From Pandoraea pulmonicola (GTDB lineage: Bacteria; Pseudomonadota; Gammaproteobacteria; Burkholderiales; Burkholderiaceae), in the NCBI RefSeq assembly GCF_000815105.2, contig NZ_CP010310.2, positions 3,596,001-3,660,000 of the forward strand: a stretch of 64,000 nt of DNA. Direction: 5' to 3'. How positions within the stretch are numbered: the stretch's first letter is position 1; each line of letters starts with the position of its first letter. This document shows positions 1-8,276 of the stretch, one piece after another. The notes beneath the pieces are model-generated. The model saw nothing but the letters and a program-made list of their open reading frames with translations, did no database searches and had not been told where the DNA came from. A program made the position numbers and the translations under genes.

Positions 1-650
1 TTGTCGTAGTGCGTCGCTTGCAGCGTGCTCACATCCTTGTAGGCGTCGAAGTTCTGAATCACGCCCTGGCTCATGAAGGCAGCCGCGAAGAGCACCGAAA
101 GCGGCACCAGCACATAGAGCGTGATGCGCGTCATGTCGACCCAGAAGTTGCCGATCGTCTGCGCCGTGTGGCGGGCGAAGCCGCGAATCAGGGCGACGAC
201 CACGGCGATGCCGGTGGCCGCCGACAGGAAGTTCTGCACCGCGAGACCGAGCATCTGCGTGAGATAGCTCATCGTCGACTCGCCGGCGTAGCCCTGCCAG
301 TTCGTGTTGGCCACGAAGCTCACGGCCGTGTTCATGGACGAATCGGGCGAGACGGCGCCGAACCCTTGCGGGTTGAAGGGCAGCCAGAGTTGCCAGCGTT
401 GCAGCGCATAGACGGCGAAGGCGCCGACGGCGTTGAAGCCGATCAGCGCGATCGCGTAGGTGCGCCAGTGCATCTCCTTCCCGGCGTCGACGCCGCACAG
501 GCGATAGAGTCCGCGTTCCAGGGGTGCGAACCAGCGGTTCACACGCGATTCGCCGGCGAGGACGTCGGCCACGAAGCGGCCGAGCGGGCGTGCCAGCACC
601 AGCAGCACGACGAGAAAGACGCCGAGCTGGATCCAGGCGTTGAGTGTCAT
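1..650 (-). CDS. kdpA: Potassium-transporting ATPase subunit KdpA (5' part only)
   Basis: Potassium-selective membrane subunit of the Kdp P-type ATPase, which takes up K+ at high affinity from the inner membrane. The window edge cuts the gene, leaving about 216 N-terminal codons. The translation starts MTLNAWIQLGVFLVVLLVLA, a first membrane helix, and contains the KdpA-type stretch NTNWQGYAGES (selectivity-filter region) followed by further hydrophobic segments. The start codon at 650 overlaps the kdpF stop by four bases (ATGA), so the two are translationally coupled. kdpB and kdpC presumably follow beyond position 1. Confidence 0.95.
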   Translation of the reverse strand, partial: MTLNAWIQLGVFLVVLLVLARPLGRFVADVLAGESRVNRWFAPLERGLYRLCGVDAGKEMHWRTYAIALIGFNAVGAFAVYALQRWQLWLPFNPQGFGAVSPDSSMNTAVSFVANTNWQGYAGESTMSYLTQMLGLAVQNFLSAATGIAVVVALIRGFARHTAQTIGNFWVDMTRITLYVLVPLSVLFAAAFMSQGVIQNFDAYKDVSTLQATHYD

Positions 651-739
651 GCGAGGTCCTCCGGCTTGAACAGCGCGTAGACGAGATAAGCGAGCAGCGC
701 GAGCGTGAGTGCGCCGCTCAGCCAGTACATGGCTGTCAT
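647..739 (-). CDS. kdpF: KdpF small membrane subunit
   Basis: A 30-residue single-helix peptide that stabilises the KdpABC complex in known systems. The hydrophobic core LTLALLAYLVYALF is followed by KPEDLA, the usual KdpF tail pattern (LVYAL then a short charged end). The start at 739 is chosen because it overlaps the stop of the upstream small ORF as ATGA. An in-frame ATG at 730 would give 27 residues. The stop overlaps kdpA. Confidence 0.85.
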   Translation of the reverse strand: MTAMYWLSGALTLALLAYLVYALFKPEDLA

Positions 740-828
740 TGCTGCCCCCCTACCGACGCGCAGAACGCGACAAAGCCGACGGTCGCGGCAGTAAAGACCG
801 CGATGACGCCGAGATATAACCAGTCCAT
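736..828 (-). CDS. Small membrane protein heading the kdp operon (30 aa)
   Basis: A 30-codon ORF beginning MDWLYLGVIAVFTAATVGFV: one predicted transmembrane helix and a short polar tail. An AGGGAG ribosome-binding site lies seven bases before the ATG. The stop overlaps the kdpF start (ATGA), so three successive genes are joined by four-base overlaps. The tight coupling argues that it is translated and works with the Kdp complex. I do not recognise a named family. It resembles KdpF only in size and in having a single helix, and could be a second KdpF-like peptide. Confidence 0.65.
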   Translation of the reverse strand: MDWLYLGVIAVFTAATVGFVAFCASVGGQQ

Positions 829-950
829 GACAACTCCCTATCGTGTGGCGGCCGGCACGCCGCGGGCGCGACGCGCCCTCGCATGCGCATGCCAGCCGTG
901 CAATGAACGATACGGAGCGGCGCGTAAAGACGGGGACAAAAGGCGTAAGG

Positions 951-971
951 GGGGTGTAAACAACGCGTAAA
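951..971 (-). promoter_or_regulatory. Candidate KdpE-binding direct repeat
   Basis: Read on the minus strand the sequence is TTTACGC, four bases, then TTTACACCCC. As I recall it, the E. coli KdpE site at the kdpFABC promoter is TTTATAC, spacer, TTTACACCCC, so spacing and second half agree. The site lies about 125 bp upstream of the first kdp-operon start codon. Confidence 0.6.
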
Positions 972-1071
972 CGGCCGCACGGACGCGCCGTATCCATGCG
1001 AGCGCGCCCTGCCCCACCGGCGAGGCAAACGGAGCGCATGGAGGCCCGCCTGTGCGGACGCCCGAACGACA

Positions 1072-1101
1072 AAGCCCGCCGATATCGCTATCGGCGGGCT
1101 T
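1072..1101 (-). terminator. Hairpin terminator after the 1165-2157 gene
   Basis: Thirteen perfectly paired bases (AAGCCCGCCGATA with TATCGGCGGGCTT) close a TCGC loop. The hairpin starts about 65 bp beyond the stop of the upstream minus-strand gene. The T tract on the minus strand is weak (CTTTGT); on the plus strand it is CGTTTT. Confidence 0.7.
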
Positions 1102-1164
1102 CGTTTTCAGCGTTGGGAGGATGGGGAGCCGGCGCGACTGCCTTCGCCGGTCCCCGGCGACGGA

Positions 1165-2157
1165 TTACTCCGTCACTTGCGATCCCTTGTGCCAGACCTC
1201 GAGCACTTCCTTGCTCGGTTCGAGGTTCAAGTTGACGTTGCGCGGCGGGATGGGCTGCTGGAACCACTTGCGCTGGATGCGGCGGATCTCGCCCGAGCTG
1301 AACACGTGAGCCAGCGTCGTGTCGACGAACGTCTTGAACTGCGGATCGTCGCGACGCAGCATCAGCGCGTTGCGTTCCGTTTCGAGCGGAGCGCCGACGA
1401 TGACGAAGTCCCCGGGTTCACGTGCGTTGGCGCGCAGGCCGGCGAGGAGCACGTCGTCGAGTGCGAAAGCCTTCGCCCGACCGGTCTCCAGGGTCATCAT
1501 CGACTCGCCATGATCGCGGGCCGGGATCACGCGGAAGCCGCCCTTGTCGGCCTGGATGCGGGCGAGACGTTCGCCCGTCGAGCCGGCCGAGGCGACGAGG
1601 TTCTGGCCCTTGAGGTCTTCGAGGCCGCGAATGTTGTCCTTCCTGTTGACCAGCAAGCGCACTTCCGAGACGTAATACGGGTTGCTGAAGCCGACTTGTT
1701 CCGCGCGCTCCGGCGTGATCGTGTTCGGTGCGCAGTCCAGGTCGACCGTGCCGTTCTTCACCAGCGGGATGCGGTTCTGGGGCGTGATCGACATTTCGCG
1801 CACGCGCAGGTTCGGCATGTCGAGGGCTGTCTTCACCGCGTCGACGACCGCATGGCACAGGTCCATCGTGTAACCGACGGGCTTGCCCTTGTCGTTCACG
1901 TAGGAGAACGGGATAGCGGCTTCGCGGTAGCCGAGCGTAATGAGCCCCGTCTCGCGGATCTTCTTGAGCGTACCGGTCAGTTCCCCATTGAGCGCGGGCA
2001 GCGGCACGATCCTGGTGGATGCGGCGGATGCAGCAGGGGCGGCAGGCGCAGCGACCGCGGCGGAGGGAAGACCCGCGTGAGCGGAAATCAGGAGCGTCAG
2101 CCCCCATGCGACGCGCTTGGCGCCGGCCTTCCAATTGACAACATTCCAACCGTTCAC
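1165..2157 (-). CDS. Polar amino-acid ABC transporter substrate-binding protein (SBP_bac_3)
   Basis: Periplasmic binding protein of the glutamate/aspartate (GltI-like) family, 330 aa. An N-terminal signal peptide ends near SAAVAAPA. The mature part has the SBP_bac_3 pattern: IRETGLITLGYREAAIPFSY, then GKPVGYTMDLC, then NRIPLVKNGTVDLDCA and TITPERAEQVGFS. The start is a GTG behind AGGA. No permease or ATPase gene lies next to it, so the transporter partner is elsewhere or absent. It is a clear paralogue of the next gene (2286-3422), which suggests a tandem duplication that later diverged. Confidence 0.85.
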   Translation of the reverse strand: MNGWNVVNWKAGAKRVAWGLTLLISAHAGLPSAAVAAPAAPAASAASTRIVPLPALNGELTGTLKKIRETGLITLGYREAAIPFSYVNDKGKPVGYTMDLCHAVVDAVKTALDMPNLRVREMSITPQNRIPLVKNGTVDLDCAPNTITPERAEQVGFSNPYYVSEVRLLVNRKDNIRGLEDLKGQNLVASAGSTGERLARIQADKGGFRVIPARDHGESMMTLETGRAKAFALDDVLLAGLRANAREPGDFVIVGAPLETERNALMLRRDDPQFKTFVDTTLAHVFSSGEIRRIQRKWFQQPIPPRNVNLNLEPSKEVLEVWHKGSQVTE

Positions 2158-2161
2158 AGCA

Positions 2162-2192
2162 ATTCCTATCGATATAACAGCACGATAGGAAT
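2162..2192 (-). promoter_or_regulatory. Perfect inverted repeat covering the ribosome-binding site of the 1165-2157 gene
   Basis: ATTCCTATCG and CGATAGGAAT form a perfect 10-bp inverted repeat with an 11-base loop. In the minus-strand mRNA the 3' arm contains AGGA, the Shine-Dalgarno sequence of the GTG start at 2157. Folding would hide the ribosome-binding site. It may equally be a protein operator. Confidence 0.5.
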
Positions 2193-2285
2193 CTACAGAT
2201 TCAGGCCGAGGGAATCAAAGAAACGTTTGTCATTAGCTTATGCGGTCGCCGGCCGCGACAGGAACCGGCATCGGGAACGGACAGA

Positions 2286-3422
2286 TCACGATCCCGGGTC
2301 GGTCGAGACGGCGGATGCCCCCTGTTCGACGCGTGCGGTCGCGCCGTCGTCCGAGGCAGCGTCGAAGCGTGCGCCTGCGGCCCATAGGGCCACCACGTCG
2401 GCTGACGGCGCACTTTGCAGGTTATGTCCGTAGGGCGGCAGGGGCGACTGGAACCATTCGTACTGAAGCTGCGCCATTTCGCCGTTTTGGAAAATCTGCG
2501 CGAGCGCGGCGTCGACATGGGTCTTGAATGCCGGATCGTCTTTGGGAAGCACAAGTGCGTAGGATTCCGGCTGTTCCGACAGCGCTGGCCCGACGATCTC
2601 GAAGGCGTCGGGCGTCTTGCCGGTCGCGCGCAGCCCTTCGAGGAGAACGTCGTCCAAGGCAAACGCCTGCGCGCGATGGGCGCGGAGCATGCGGAAGGCG
2701 TCGGCGTAGTCGCGAGCCATCAACAGTTGGAAACCCGATCGGGCATGTTGTGCGCGGACGAGGCGCTCCGCCGTGGTGCCCTGCACCACCACGAGCCGGA
2801 GCCCTCGCATGTGGTCGAGGGACGCGATGCCGCTGCCTCGGCGCACCATCAACCGCACGTTAGACGCATAGTACGGCAGGCTGAACGCCACCTGCCGCTC
2901 GCGCGCCGCCGTCACCGTGGACGGTGCGCAGTCGATATCGATGGCGTCGGCTTCGACGAGCGGCGCACGCATCTGCTCGATCACCCTGACCGCGGTCACC
3001 GGCAGCGAGGACATCGCCATCTCCCGCTGCAACACGGCGACGATGCGCTGACACAGCGCCCAGGCGAGACCGATCGGCTGGTCGTTCGCATCGACGTAGG
3101 AAAAGGGCGCGGCGCTCTGCCGATAGCCGAGCACGATGCGCCCACGCTCGCGAATGCGCACCATCGTGGGCGGCAGCGCCGCCGCGGCTTCGGAGGACAG
3201 GTCCGGCGCCGAGGCATCGATCGCATACGGCGGCGGAGCGATCCCGTTGAGGCGCGGCATCCCGGGCATCGTCGGCTCGCCCGCGTAAGCCGTGCTCGGG
3301 ATGATGGCCGCCGTCATGAGCATCATCAGCGTCATCGTTGCGATCAACGAGCGAACCCAATGATGGGGACTGCCCGCAATGCGGGCCGCGGTGGCAAAGC
3401 GGCGGAGAAAGAAGACAGGCAT
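2286..3422 (-). CDS. Polar amino-acid substrate-binding protein, paralogue of the preceding one
   Basis: Periplasmic SBP_bac_3 protein, 378 aa. A long N-region precedes the hydrophobic signal segment SLIATMTLMMLMTAAIIPST. The fold markers match the 1165-2157 product one for one: RERGRIVLGYRQSAAPFSYV, then IGLAWALCQRIV, then APLVEADAIDIDCAPSTVT and RQVAFSLPYYASNVRL. The C-terminus is longer and ends in a low-complexity Ala/Asp/Ser tail. It may pair with its neighbour to bind related substrates. Substrate and transporter partner cannot be told from the sequence. Confidence 0.8.
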   Translation of the reverse strand: MPVFFLRRFATAARIAGSPHHWVRSLIATMTLMMLMTAAIIPSTAYAGEPTMPGMPRLNGIAPPPYAIDASAPDLSSEAAAALPPTMVRIRERGRIVLGYRQSAAPFSYVDANDQPIGLAWALCQRIVAVLQREMAMSSLPVTAVRVIEQMRAPLVEADAIDIDCAPSTVTAARERQVAFSLPYYASNVRLMVRRGSGIASLDHMRGLRLVVVQGTTAERLVRAQHARSGFQLLMARDYADAFRMLRAHRAQAFALDDVLLEGLRATGKTPDAFEIVGPALSEQPESYALVLPKDDPAFKTHVDAALAQIFQNGEMAQLQYEWFQSPLPPYGHNLQSAPSADVVALWAAGARFDAASDDGATARVEQGASAVSTDPGS

Positions 3423-3566
3423 GGGCGTCGTGGGCAGAGGGAGAGGAATCTCTCCACCTTAGCAACGCCGTTGCGCCCGCATTGGCGTGTCGGCGGCCTT
3501 TCAGAACATTCCCATGCCAACGCGAATTGCGCCCCGCCCCTCAGGGAGGGGGCCGGGACATCGGCC

Positions 3567-4154
3567 TCAGCGCGTCTGTGCCAATAGCGTCTGCAGCAGT
3601 TGCTCGTCGTCCTGTTGCGTCGGCAACGTATTGTCGAAGCGAACCAGCCCCGGGAATGCCGACGCCGGCGGCAGAATACGGCGCAAGCGATACTCCTCCC
3701 AGTGGGCAAGCTTGTAGGCGTCGTTCGGATTGCCGCGGCTCTCGATGCGCGCTCTCGCGTGCGTCTCGTCGAGGTCCACCCACACCACATGCACGCTCAC
3801 GTCGTCGTCGACGTCGAGCCAGGCGCGATCGAACAGCAGGCCCTCGCGCAGCTCGCGCGAAAGCGGCCCGACCACCAGCACGTTCACACCGAGACGCAGA
3901 TTCTCGCGCGCCGTCTCCAGCAGTCCGGCGTATTCGGGTTCGCGCAGTGTCTGCAGATAGACCGGACTGTCGCGATCGTTCGGGTCGCCCGTCAATGCGC
4001 CCATCACCGCCGCGCTGTAGCCGCCGTAGAGCGTGTCCTTGTCGAGCAGACAGAACGCCTCGCCGCTGCGCTCGATCAGCGGGCGGATCAAACGCTTGGC
4101 GAGCGTCGTCTTGCCCGCTCCCGAGTGACCGCAGAAGAAGATCAATCGTGTCAT
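3567..4154 (-). CDS. P-loop ATP-binding kinase-like protein
   Basis: A 195-aa P-loop NTPase starting MTRLIFFCGHSGAGKTTLAK, where GHSGAGKT is a Walker A motif placed as in small-molecule kinases. Further on, VHVVWVDLDETHARARIESR resembles the lid/nucleoside-binding segment of AAA_33 (zeta-toxin-like) kinases. The start at 4154 overlaps the cupin gene's stop by four bases, and no further in-frame start is needed. The coupling to a cupin_3 protein suggests one small metabolic unit. The phosphorylated substrate is unknown. Confidence 0.75.
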   Translation of the reverse strand: MTRLIFFCGHSGAGKTTLAKRLIRPLIERSGEAFCLLDKDTLYGGYSAAVMGALTGDPNDRDSPVYLQTLREPEYAGLLETARENLRLGVNVLVVGPLSRELREGLLFDRAWLDVDDDVSVHVVWVDLDETHARARIESRGNPNDAYKLAHWEEYRLRRILPPASAFPGLVRFDNTLPTQQDDEQLLQTLLAQTR

Positions 4155-4534
4155 GACGCCGCCTTGCGCTCGAACATCACGAAATGCTTGCGCACCGGCT
4201 CCACCACTTCGAATACGCCCTCGAAACCGGCGGGAATCACGCAGGCGTCGCCCGGCCCGAACTCCGAGGCGTTGCCGTCGAGATCGCTGATCCGGATGCG
4301 CCCCTCGATCACCGAGAAGTACTCCTGGCGATGCGGACCGAACGCAATGCGCCACGCGCCCGGCTCGCAGGTCCATTCGCCGCAATCGAATTCGCCGAGC
4401 GCATCCGTATAGAAAGGACGCGTGACGCGTTGCGGATTGCCGCTCACGCGACGGGCCTCGGCGGGATGGTCGAACACGGGCTCTCCTGCTTGGGCGGGAG
4501 CAAACGTAATGAGAGAAGGCGCAGTCATCGGCAT
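4151..4534 (-). CDS. Cupin-domain protein (cupin_3/DUF861 type)
   Basis: A 127-aa single-domain cupin. The core GEWTCEPGAWRIAFG followed by EYFSVIEGRIRISD and ASEFGPGDACVIPAGFEG matches the cupin_3 family, which contains metal-binding sugar or ureide enzymes and sensors. The stop overlaps the start of the P-loop kinase gene (ATGA), so the two are probably one transcript and read together. The reaction is not known. Confidence 0.8.
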   Translation of the reverse strand: MPMTAPSLITFAPAQAGEPVFDHPAEARRVSGNPQRVTRPFYTDALGEFDCGEWTCEPGAWRIAFGPHRQEYFSVIEGRIRISDLDGNASEFGPGDACVIPAGFEGVFEVVEPVRKHFVMFERKAAS

Positions 4535-4558
4535 GGAAATCAGGGGATAAATGGAGCG

Positions 4559-5413
4559 TCAGTTCAGCACGGCGCTCAGCTTGCGCCGCCAGGCGGAGAC
4601 GGTCGCCGGGTCGGTCTCCGAGAGCGCGTCGAAGATCGCCAGCATCGACTTGCGTGCGGCGTCGTCGGCAAACGAGCGGTCGCGCTGCACGATCTCCAGG
4701 AGCGTCTGCAGCGCCGGCTCGTAGGCACGGTCGGCGAGATAACGATTCGCGAGGTCCAGGCGCGCCTGGAGATTGTCAGGCTCGGCCTGCACTCGCGCGA
4801 GCAGATCCTGCGCGGCCGGCAGACGGCTCGCTTGTTCCGCAGCCTCGATGCGCGTGTTCAGCGCGGCAATGCGAGCATCGCCACTGGCGGCGGTGCGCGG
4901 CGAGAGCAAGGTCAGCTCCGTGCGGGCGGCCTTGGCGTCTCCCAGGGCGAGCAACACATCGACCAGATCGAGACGCACGTCGTCGTGCGCGGGGTCGAGC
5001 GCGAGGGCCGCCTGCAGGGCGTCGCGCGCGGCTTCGGGATGCCCCTGCGCCAGCGCGTCGCGCGCCGTCCGACGCGCCAGCTCCGCCGGATTCGGCACGA
5101 TGCGCTCGATGAAGGCGCGCAGTTGCCCCTCGGGCAAGGCGCCCACGAACTGGTCGACGGGCTCGCCGTCGACGAAGGCGACCACCGTGGGCAGGCTGCG
5201 CACACCGTACTCCGCACACAATTGCGCGTTCTCGTCGGCGTTGATCTTCACGAGGCGGATGCGCCCCTGCGCTTCGGCTTCGAGCTTCTCGAGCAGCGGC
5301 CCGAGCACGTTGCAGGGGCTGCACCAGGGAGCCCAGAAGTCGGCCAGCACCGGCACCTGATGCGAGACGGCCAGCACGTCGGCGTCGAAACTGGCGAGGT
5401 TGGTATCGATCAT
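4559..5413 (-). CDS. cnoX: Thioredoxin-fold co-chaperone CnoX (YbbN)
   Basis: A 284-aa protein with an N-terminal thioredoxin domain (residues about 5-110) and a C-terminal TPR-like part of alternating Ala/Leu-rich helices. In E. coli CnoX holds unfolded proteins under chlorine stress and hands them to GroEL/DnaK. The active site here reads WAPWCSPC, so both redox cysteines are present, unlike the E. coli protein, whose motif lacks the first cysteine. Thiol reductase activity is therefore possible. The start at 5413 gives MIDTNLASFDADV, the normal family start, although the frame stays open further upstream. Confidence 0.88.
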   Translation of the reverse strand: MIDTNLASFDADVLAVSHQVPVLADFWAPWCSPCNVLGPLLEKLEAEAQGRIRLVKINADENAQLCAEYGVRSLPTVVAFVDGEPVDQFVGALPEGQLRAFIERIVPNPAELARRTARDALAQGHPEAARDALQAALALDPAHDDVRLDLVDVLLALGDAKAARTELTLLSPRTAASGDARIAALNTRIEAAEQASRLPAAQDLLARVQAEPDNLQARLDLANRYLADRAYEPALQTLLEIVQRDRSFADDAARKSMLAIFDALSETDPATVSAWRRKLSAVLN

Positions 5414-5634
5414 ATGACTTATCGAGCGTGGTAAATTGCGTGAACGGCGGTCGGTATTCGTTGCAAGCGCCATCGAGACCCTGAATGCGGGTCTGGGCGC
5501 CATCTCCCGATACGGCCGCGTGTTCCACGCATGGTAATCGCAAAACCGGACAAATCCAGGCAAATCGGTAAGGACGCATTCCGGCGCGCGGGGTTCCCCT
5601 GCCGGCGCGCGTCCCACGACAGGCAGGGAGGCAC

Positions 5635-8253
5635 ATGCACGCAGGACACGGCACGGCGGTCTTCTTCACCCAGATTCTTCTCCTGGTGCTCGTCGGCCGG
5701 CTGCTCGGCGAGGTGATGCAGCGCCTGCGCCAGCCTGCCGTCATGGGGCAACTGCTCGCGGGCGTGCTGCTGGGTCCCTCCGTCTTCGGCGCCCTGCTGC
5801 CCACCTGGCAACACGCCGTCTTTCCCGACAACGAAGCGCAAAAGAAGATGCTCGACGCCGTGTCGGAGCTCGGCGTGCTGCTGCTTCTGCTCTCGACCGG
5901 CCTGGAAACCGACCTCGGTCTCGTTCGTCGGATGAAGCGCATGGCGATCTTCGCATCCGCCGGCGGCATGATCCTCCCTTTCGTCTGCGGCGTCGCGCTC
6001 GGCTGGCACCTGCCCGACGCCCTGCTCCCGCACCCCGAAGCGAGACTCGTCACCTCGCTCTTTCTCGGCACGGCGCTGTCGATCTCGTCCGTGAAGGTCG
6101 TAGCGATGGTCATTCGTGAAGTCGATTACCTGCGGCGCGACATCGGTCAGATCATCCTGGCGGCAGCCATCCTCGACGATACGACGGGCTGGATCATCAT
6201 CGCGGCCATTGCCGGCCTCGGCGCGAGCGGCTCGATCGACATCGGTCATCTGTCGTTCAGTCTGGGCGGCACCCTGCTCTTCATCGCCCTGTGCTTCACC
6301 GTGGGCAAACGGGCCGTGGCGGTCGCCATCCGCTGGACCAACGACCGCTTCACCATCGAGATGCCAGTGCTCAGCGCGATTCTCGTCATCACGTTCGTGC
6401 TGGCGCTCGCCACCGACAGGCTCGGCGTACATACCGCGCTCGGCGCGTTCATGGCCGGGGTCATGATCGGACAGTCGCCCATCCTCACCGAGCAGATCGA
6501 AGCGCAGTTGCGCGGGCTCATCGTGGCGCTCTTCGCGCCCGTATTCTTCGGCGTGGCGGGCCTGTCGGTCGATCTGACCATCCTGCTCGACTGGCGCATG
6601 CTCGGGCTCGTGGCCGGCCTGATCCTGATCGCCAGCGTCGGCAAGTTCTCGGGTTGCTTCCTCGGTGGACGCCTCGGGGGCATGTCAGGCGCCGAAGCGC
6701 TCGCGCTGGCGACCGGCATGAACGCACGTGGGTCCACCGAGATCATCGTCGCGAGCATCGGGCTCTCGCTCGGCGTATTGAGCCAGGACCTGTTCACGAT
6801 GATCGTCATCATGGCGCTCGTCACCACGCTCATCATGCCGCCCGTGCTGCGGCGTGCGCTGGTGCGCATCCCGCTGTCCGAGCAGGAGAAGGCGCGACTG
6901 GAAAAGGAAGCCGCAGAAGAAAGGGACTTCCTGCCGCACGTCGAGCGCATTCTGGCGGCGGTCGACGGCAGCGCCAACGGCCGCTTCGCCGCGTGGATCG
7001 CGGGACTGACGGCCGGTGTGCGCGGCACCCTCGCCACGGTGCTGGCACCGATGCCTGCCGAGACCGACGGCGGCAAGACGGCCCGCGAGGTGAGCACAGC
7101 CGTAGACAGCGGGTCGTCCACGAAGACGGGCAAGCACGGCGGCCAGGCGGACCGGGCCACCGGAACGCCAGGCAAGGGCGGGAAGACGGTCAAGGCGGAT
7201 AAGGCGGACAAGACGAGCAAGGCAGACGAGGAAGGCGCCGGTCGCGACGCCTACGAGATCGCGCTGGCCGCCGCCAAGGTCGCGGTGGCGCGTGCGCCGG
7301 GCACGCCGGGTGTGGAGGACGACAAACACCGCGACGACGCTCGCGAAGCGGCCCGTCTGGTACTGCGCGAGCGCACCGGCAAGCCGCCGCCGAAGTCACC
7401 GGAACTGCCGCACGGCCCCGTCGGGAATCAGGAGGATGCCGAGGTCGCGGACAAGACACCGAACAGCGATGCGCAGGACGATGAGCCCTCCGGCAACGCG
7501 CCGAAGCTCGAACCCGTCGGCGAAGCGCACGACGACAAGCACGTGAGCGAGGCGAAGCAGGAAGGGGAATTCATCGCCGACGATCCCTCGGACGCCGCCC
7601 GCGAGCAGAAGGCCTCTCAGCCGGAGAACAGCCACGAGGCCACGCGCATCTTCGACGAGATCGCCAAAGGCTACGGGTTCGTGATTGCCGGCTTCGACGC
7701 GCAGGGCCAGGAGTCCGAATCCGACGTCCCGCCCCTGCCGCTGCCCACTGGCGTGCTGCCGCTCACGAAGGCGTTCGACGGCGCCATTGGCATCGTGCTC
7801 GCGCACGGCGAGCATGTCCGCGAGCCTGATGCGCCGCTCAATATCCTCGTGCCTGTGTCGGGCACCGACTATTCGCGCCACGCCGCCGAGCTTGCGATCA
7901 CCCTGGCGCGCGCGGCGCACGCGCCGGTCACGGCGCTTCACGTCTCGGCGCGCGTCGCCCCCGGCATGCTGCACCGGCGCTGGCGCGCACGAACCTTGCG
8001 TCCCGACACCGCGGAAGCCGCCATGTTCGAGAACCTGCACGCGCTGGCCGAACGCAATGGCGTGGCGCTACGGACACGCCTGCTCGCCGGCGGCAAGGTG
8101 GAAGACGCCGTGCTGCATCAGATCCGTCACGGCAAACACAACCTGCTGGTGCTCGGCGTGCAGCCGCGCTTCGGCGATCGGCTGAACTTCGGCAGCATCT
8201 CGCATCGACTGCTGGAGGAACGCCGCTGCTCGGTGATCGTGCTCAGCGCGTAG
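5635..8253 (+). CDS. Kef-type cation:proton antiporter (CPA2) with C-terminal UspA-like domain
   Basis: Monovalent cation:H+ antiporter of 872 aa in the inner membrane. Residues about 5-410 form the Na_H_Exchanger domain with a dozen hydrophobic helices (for example GQLLAGVLLGPSVFG and LGAFMAGVMIGQS). A very hydrophilic Lys/Asp/Glu-rich stretch covers about residues 475-690. The final 150 residues (from about 720) resemble a universal stress protein fold: LNILVPVSGTDYSRHAAELA and a GxxxxRLNFGSISHRLLEE nucleotide-binding tail. No TrkA-N (RCK) domain is visible. The UspA-like module may sense ATP or stress. Start: ATG behind GGGAGG. Confidence 0.88.
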   Translation: MHAGHGTAVFFTQILLLVLVGRLLGEVMQRLRQPAVMGQLLAGVLLGPSVFGALLPTWQHAVFPDNEAQKKMLDAVSELGVLLLLLSTGLETDLGLVRRMKRMAIFASAGGMILPFVCGVALGWHLPDALLPHPEARLVTSLFLGTALSISSVKVVAMVIREVDYLRRDIGQIILAAAILDDTTGWIIIAAIAGLGASGSIDIGHLSFSLGGTLLFIALCFTVGKRAVAVAIRWTNDRFTIEMPVLSAILVITFVLALATDRLGVHTALGAFMAGVMIGQSPILTEQIEAQLRGLIVALFAPVFFGVAGLSVDLTILLDWRMLGLVAGLILIASVGKFSGCFLGGRLGGMSGAEALALATGMNARGSTEIIVASIGLSLGVLSQDLFTMIVIMALVTTLIMPPVLRRALVRIPLSEQEKARLEKEAAEERDFLPHVERILAAVDGSANGRFAAWIAGLTAGVRGTLATVLAPMPAETDGGKTAREVSTAVDSGSSTKTGKHGGQADRATGTPGKGGKTVKADKADKTSKADEEGAGRDAYEIALAAAKVAVARAPGTPGVEDDKHRDDAREAARLVLRERTGKPPPKSPELPHGPVGNQEDAEVADKTPNSDAQDDEPSGNAPKLEPVGEAHDDKHVSEAKQEGEFIADDPSDAAREQKASQPENSHEATRIFDEIAKGYGFVIAGFDAQGQESESDVPPLPLPTGVLPLTKAFDGAIGIVLAHGEHVREPDAPLNILVPVSGTDYSRHAAELAITLARAAHAPVTALHVSARVAPGMLHRRWRARTLRPDTAEAAMFENLHALAERNGVALRTRLLAGGKVEDAVLHQIRHGKHNLLVLGVQPRFGDRLNFGSISHRLLEERRCSVIVLSA

Positions 8254-8276
8254 CGGCGTTCGTCCGGCGCCGTGGT

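Larger units (their letters stand above)
829..1164. other. Intergenic region upstream of kdp
   Basis: No gene is supported here. The stretch holds the candidate KdpE box (951-971), further TTTACGC-like copies on the minus strand near 921-929, and the terminator of the next minus-strand gene at 1072-1101. The kdp transcription start should lie between about 830 and 930. I could not fix a convincing -10 element. Confidence 0.6.

Noticed and set aside
9..680. Plus-strand open frame of 223 codons
   Set aside because: Antisense to kdpA; no family resemblance.
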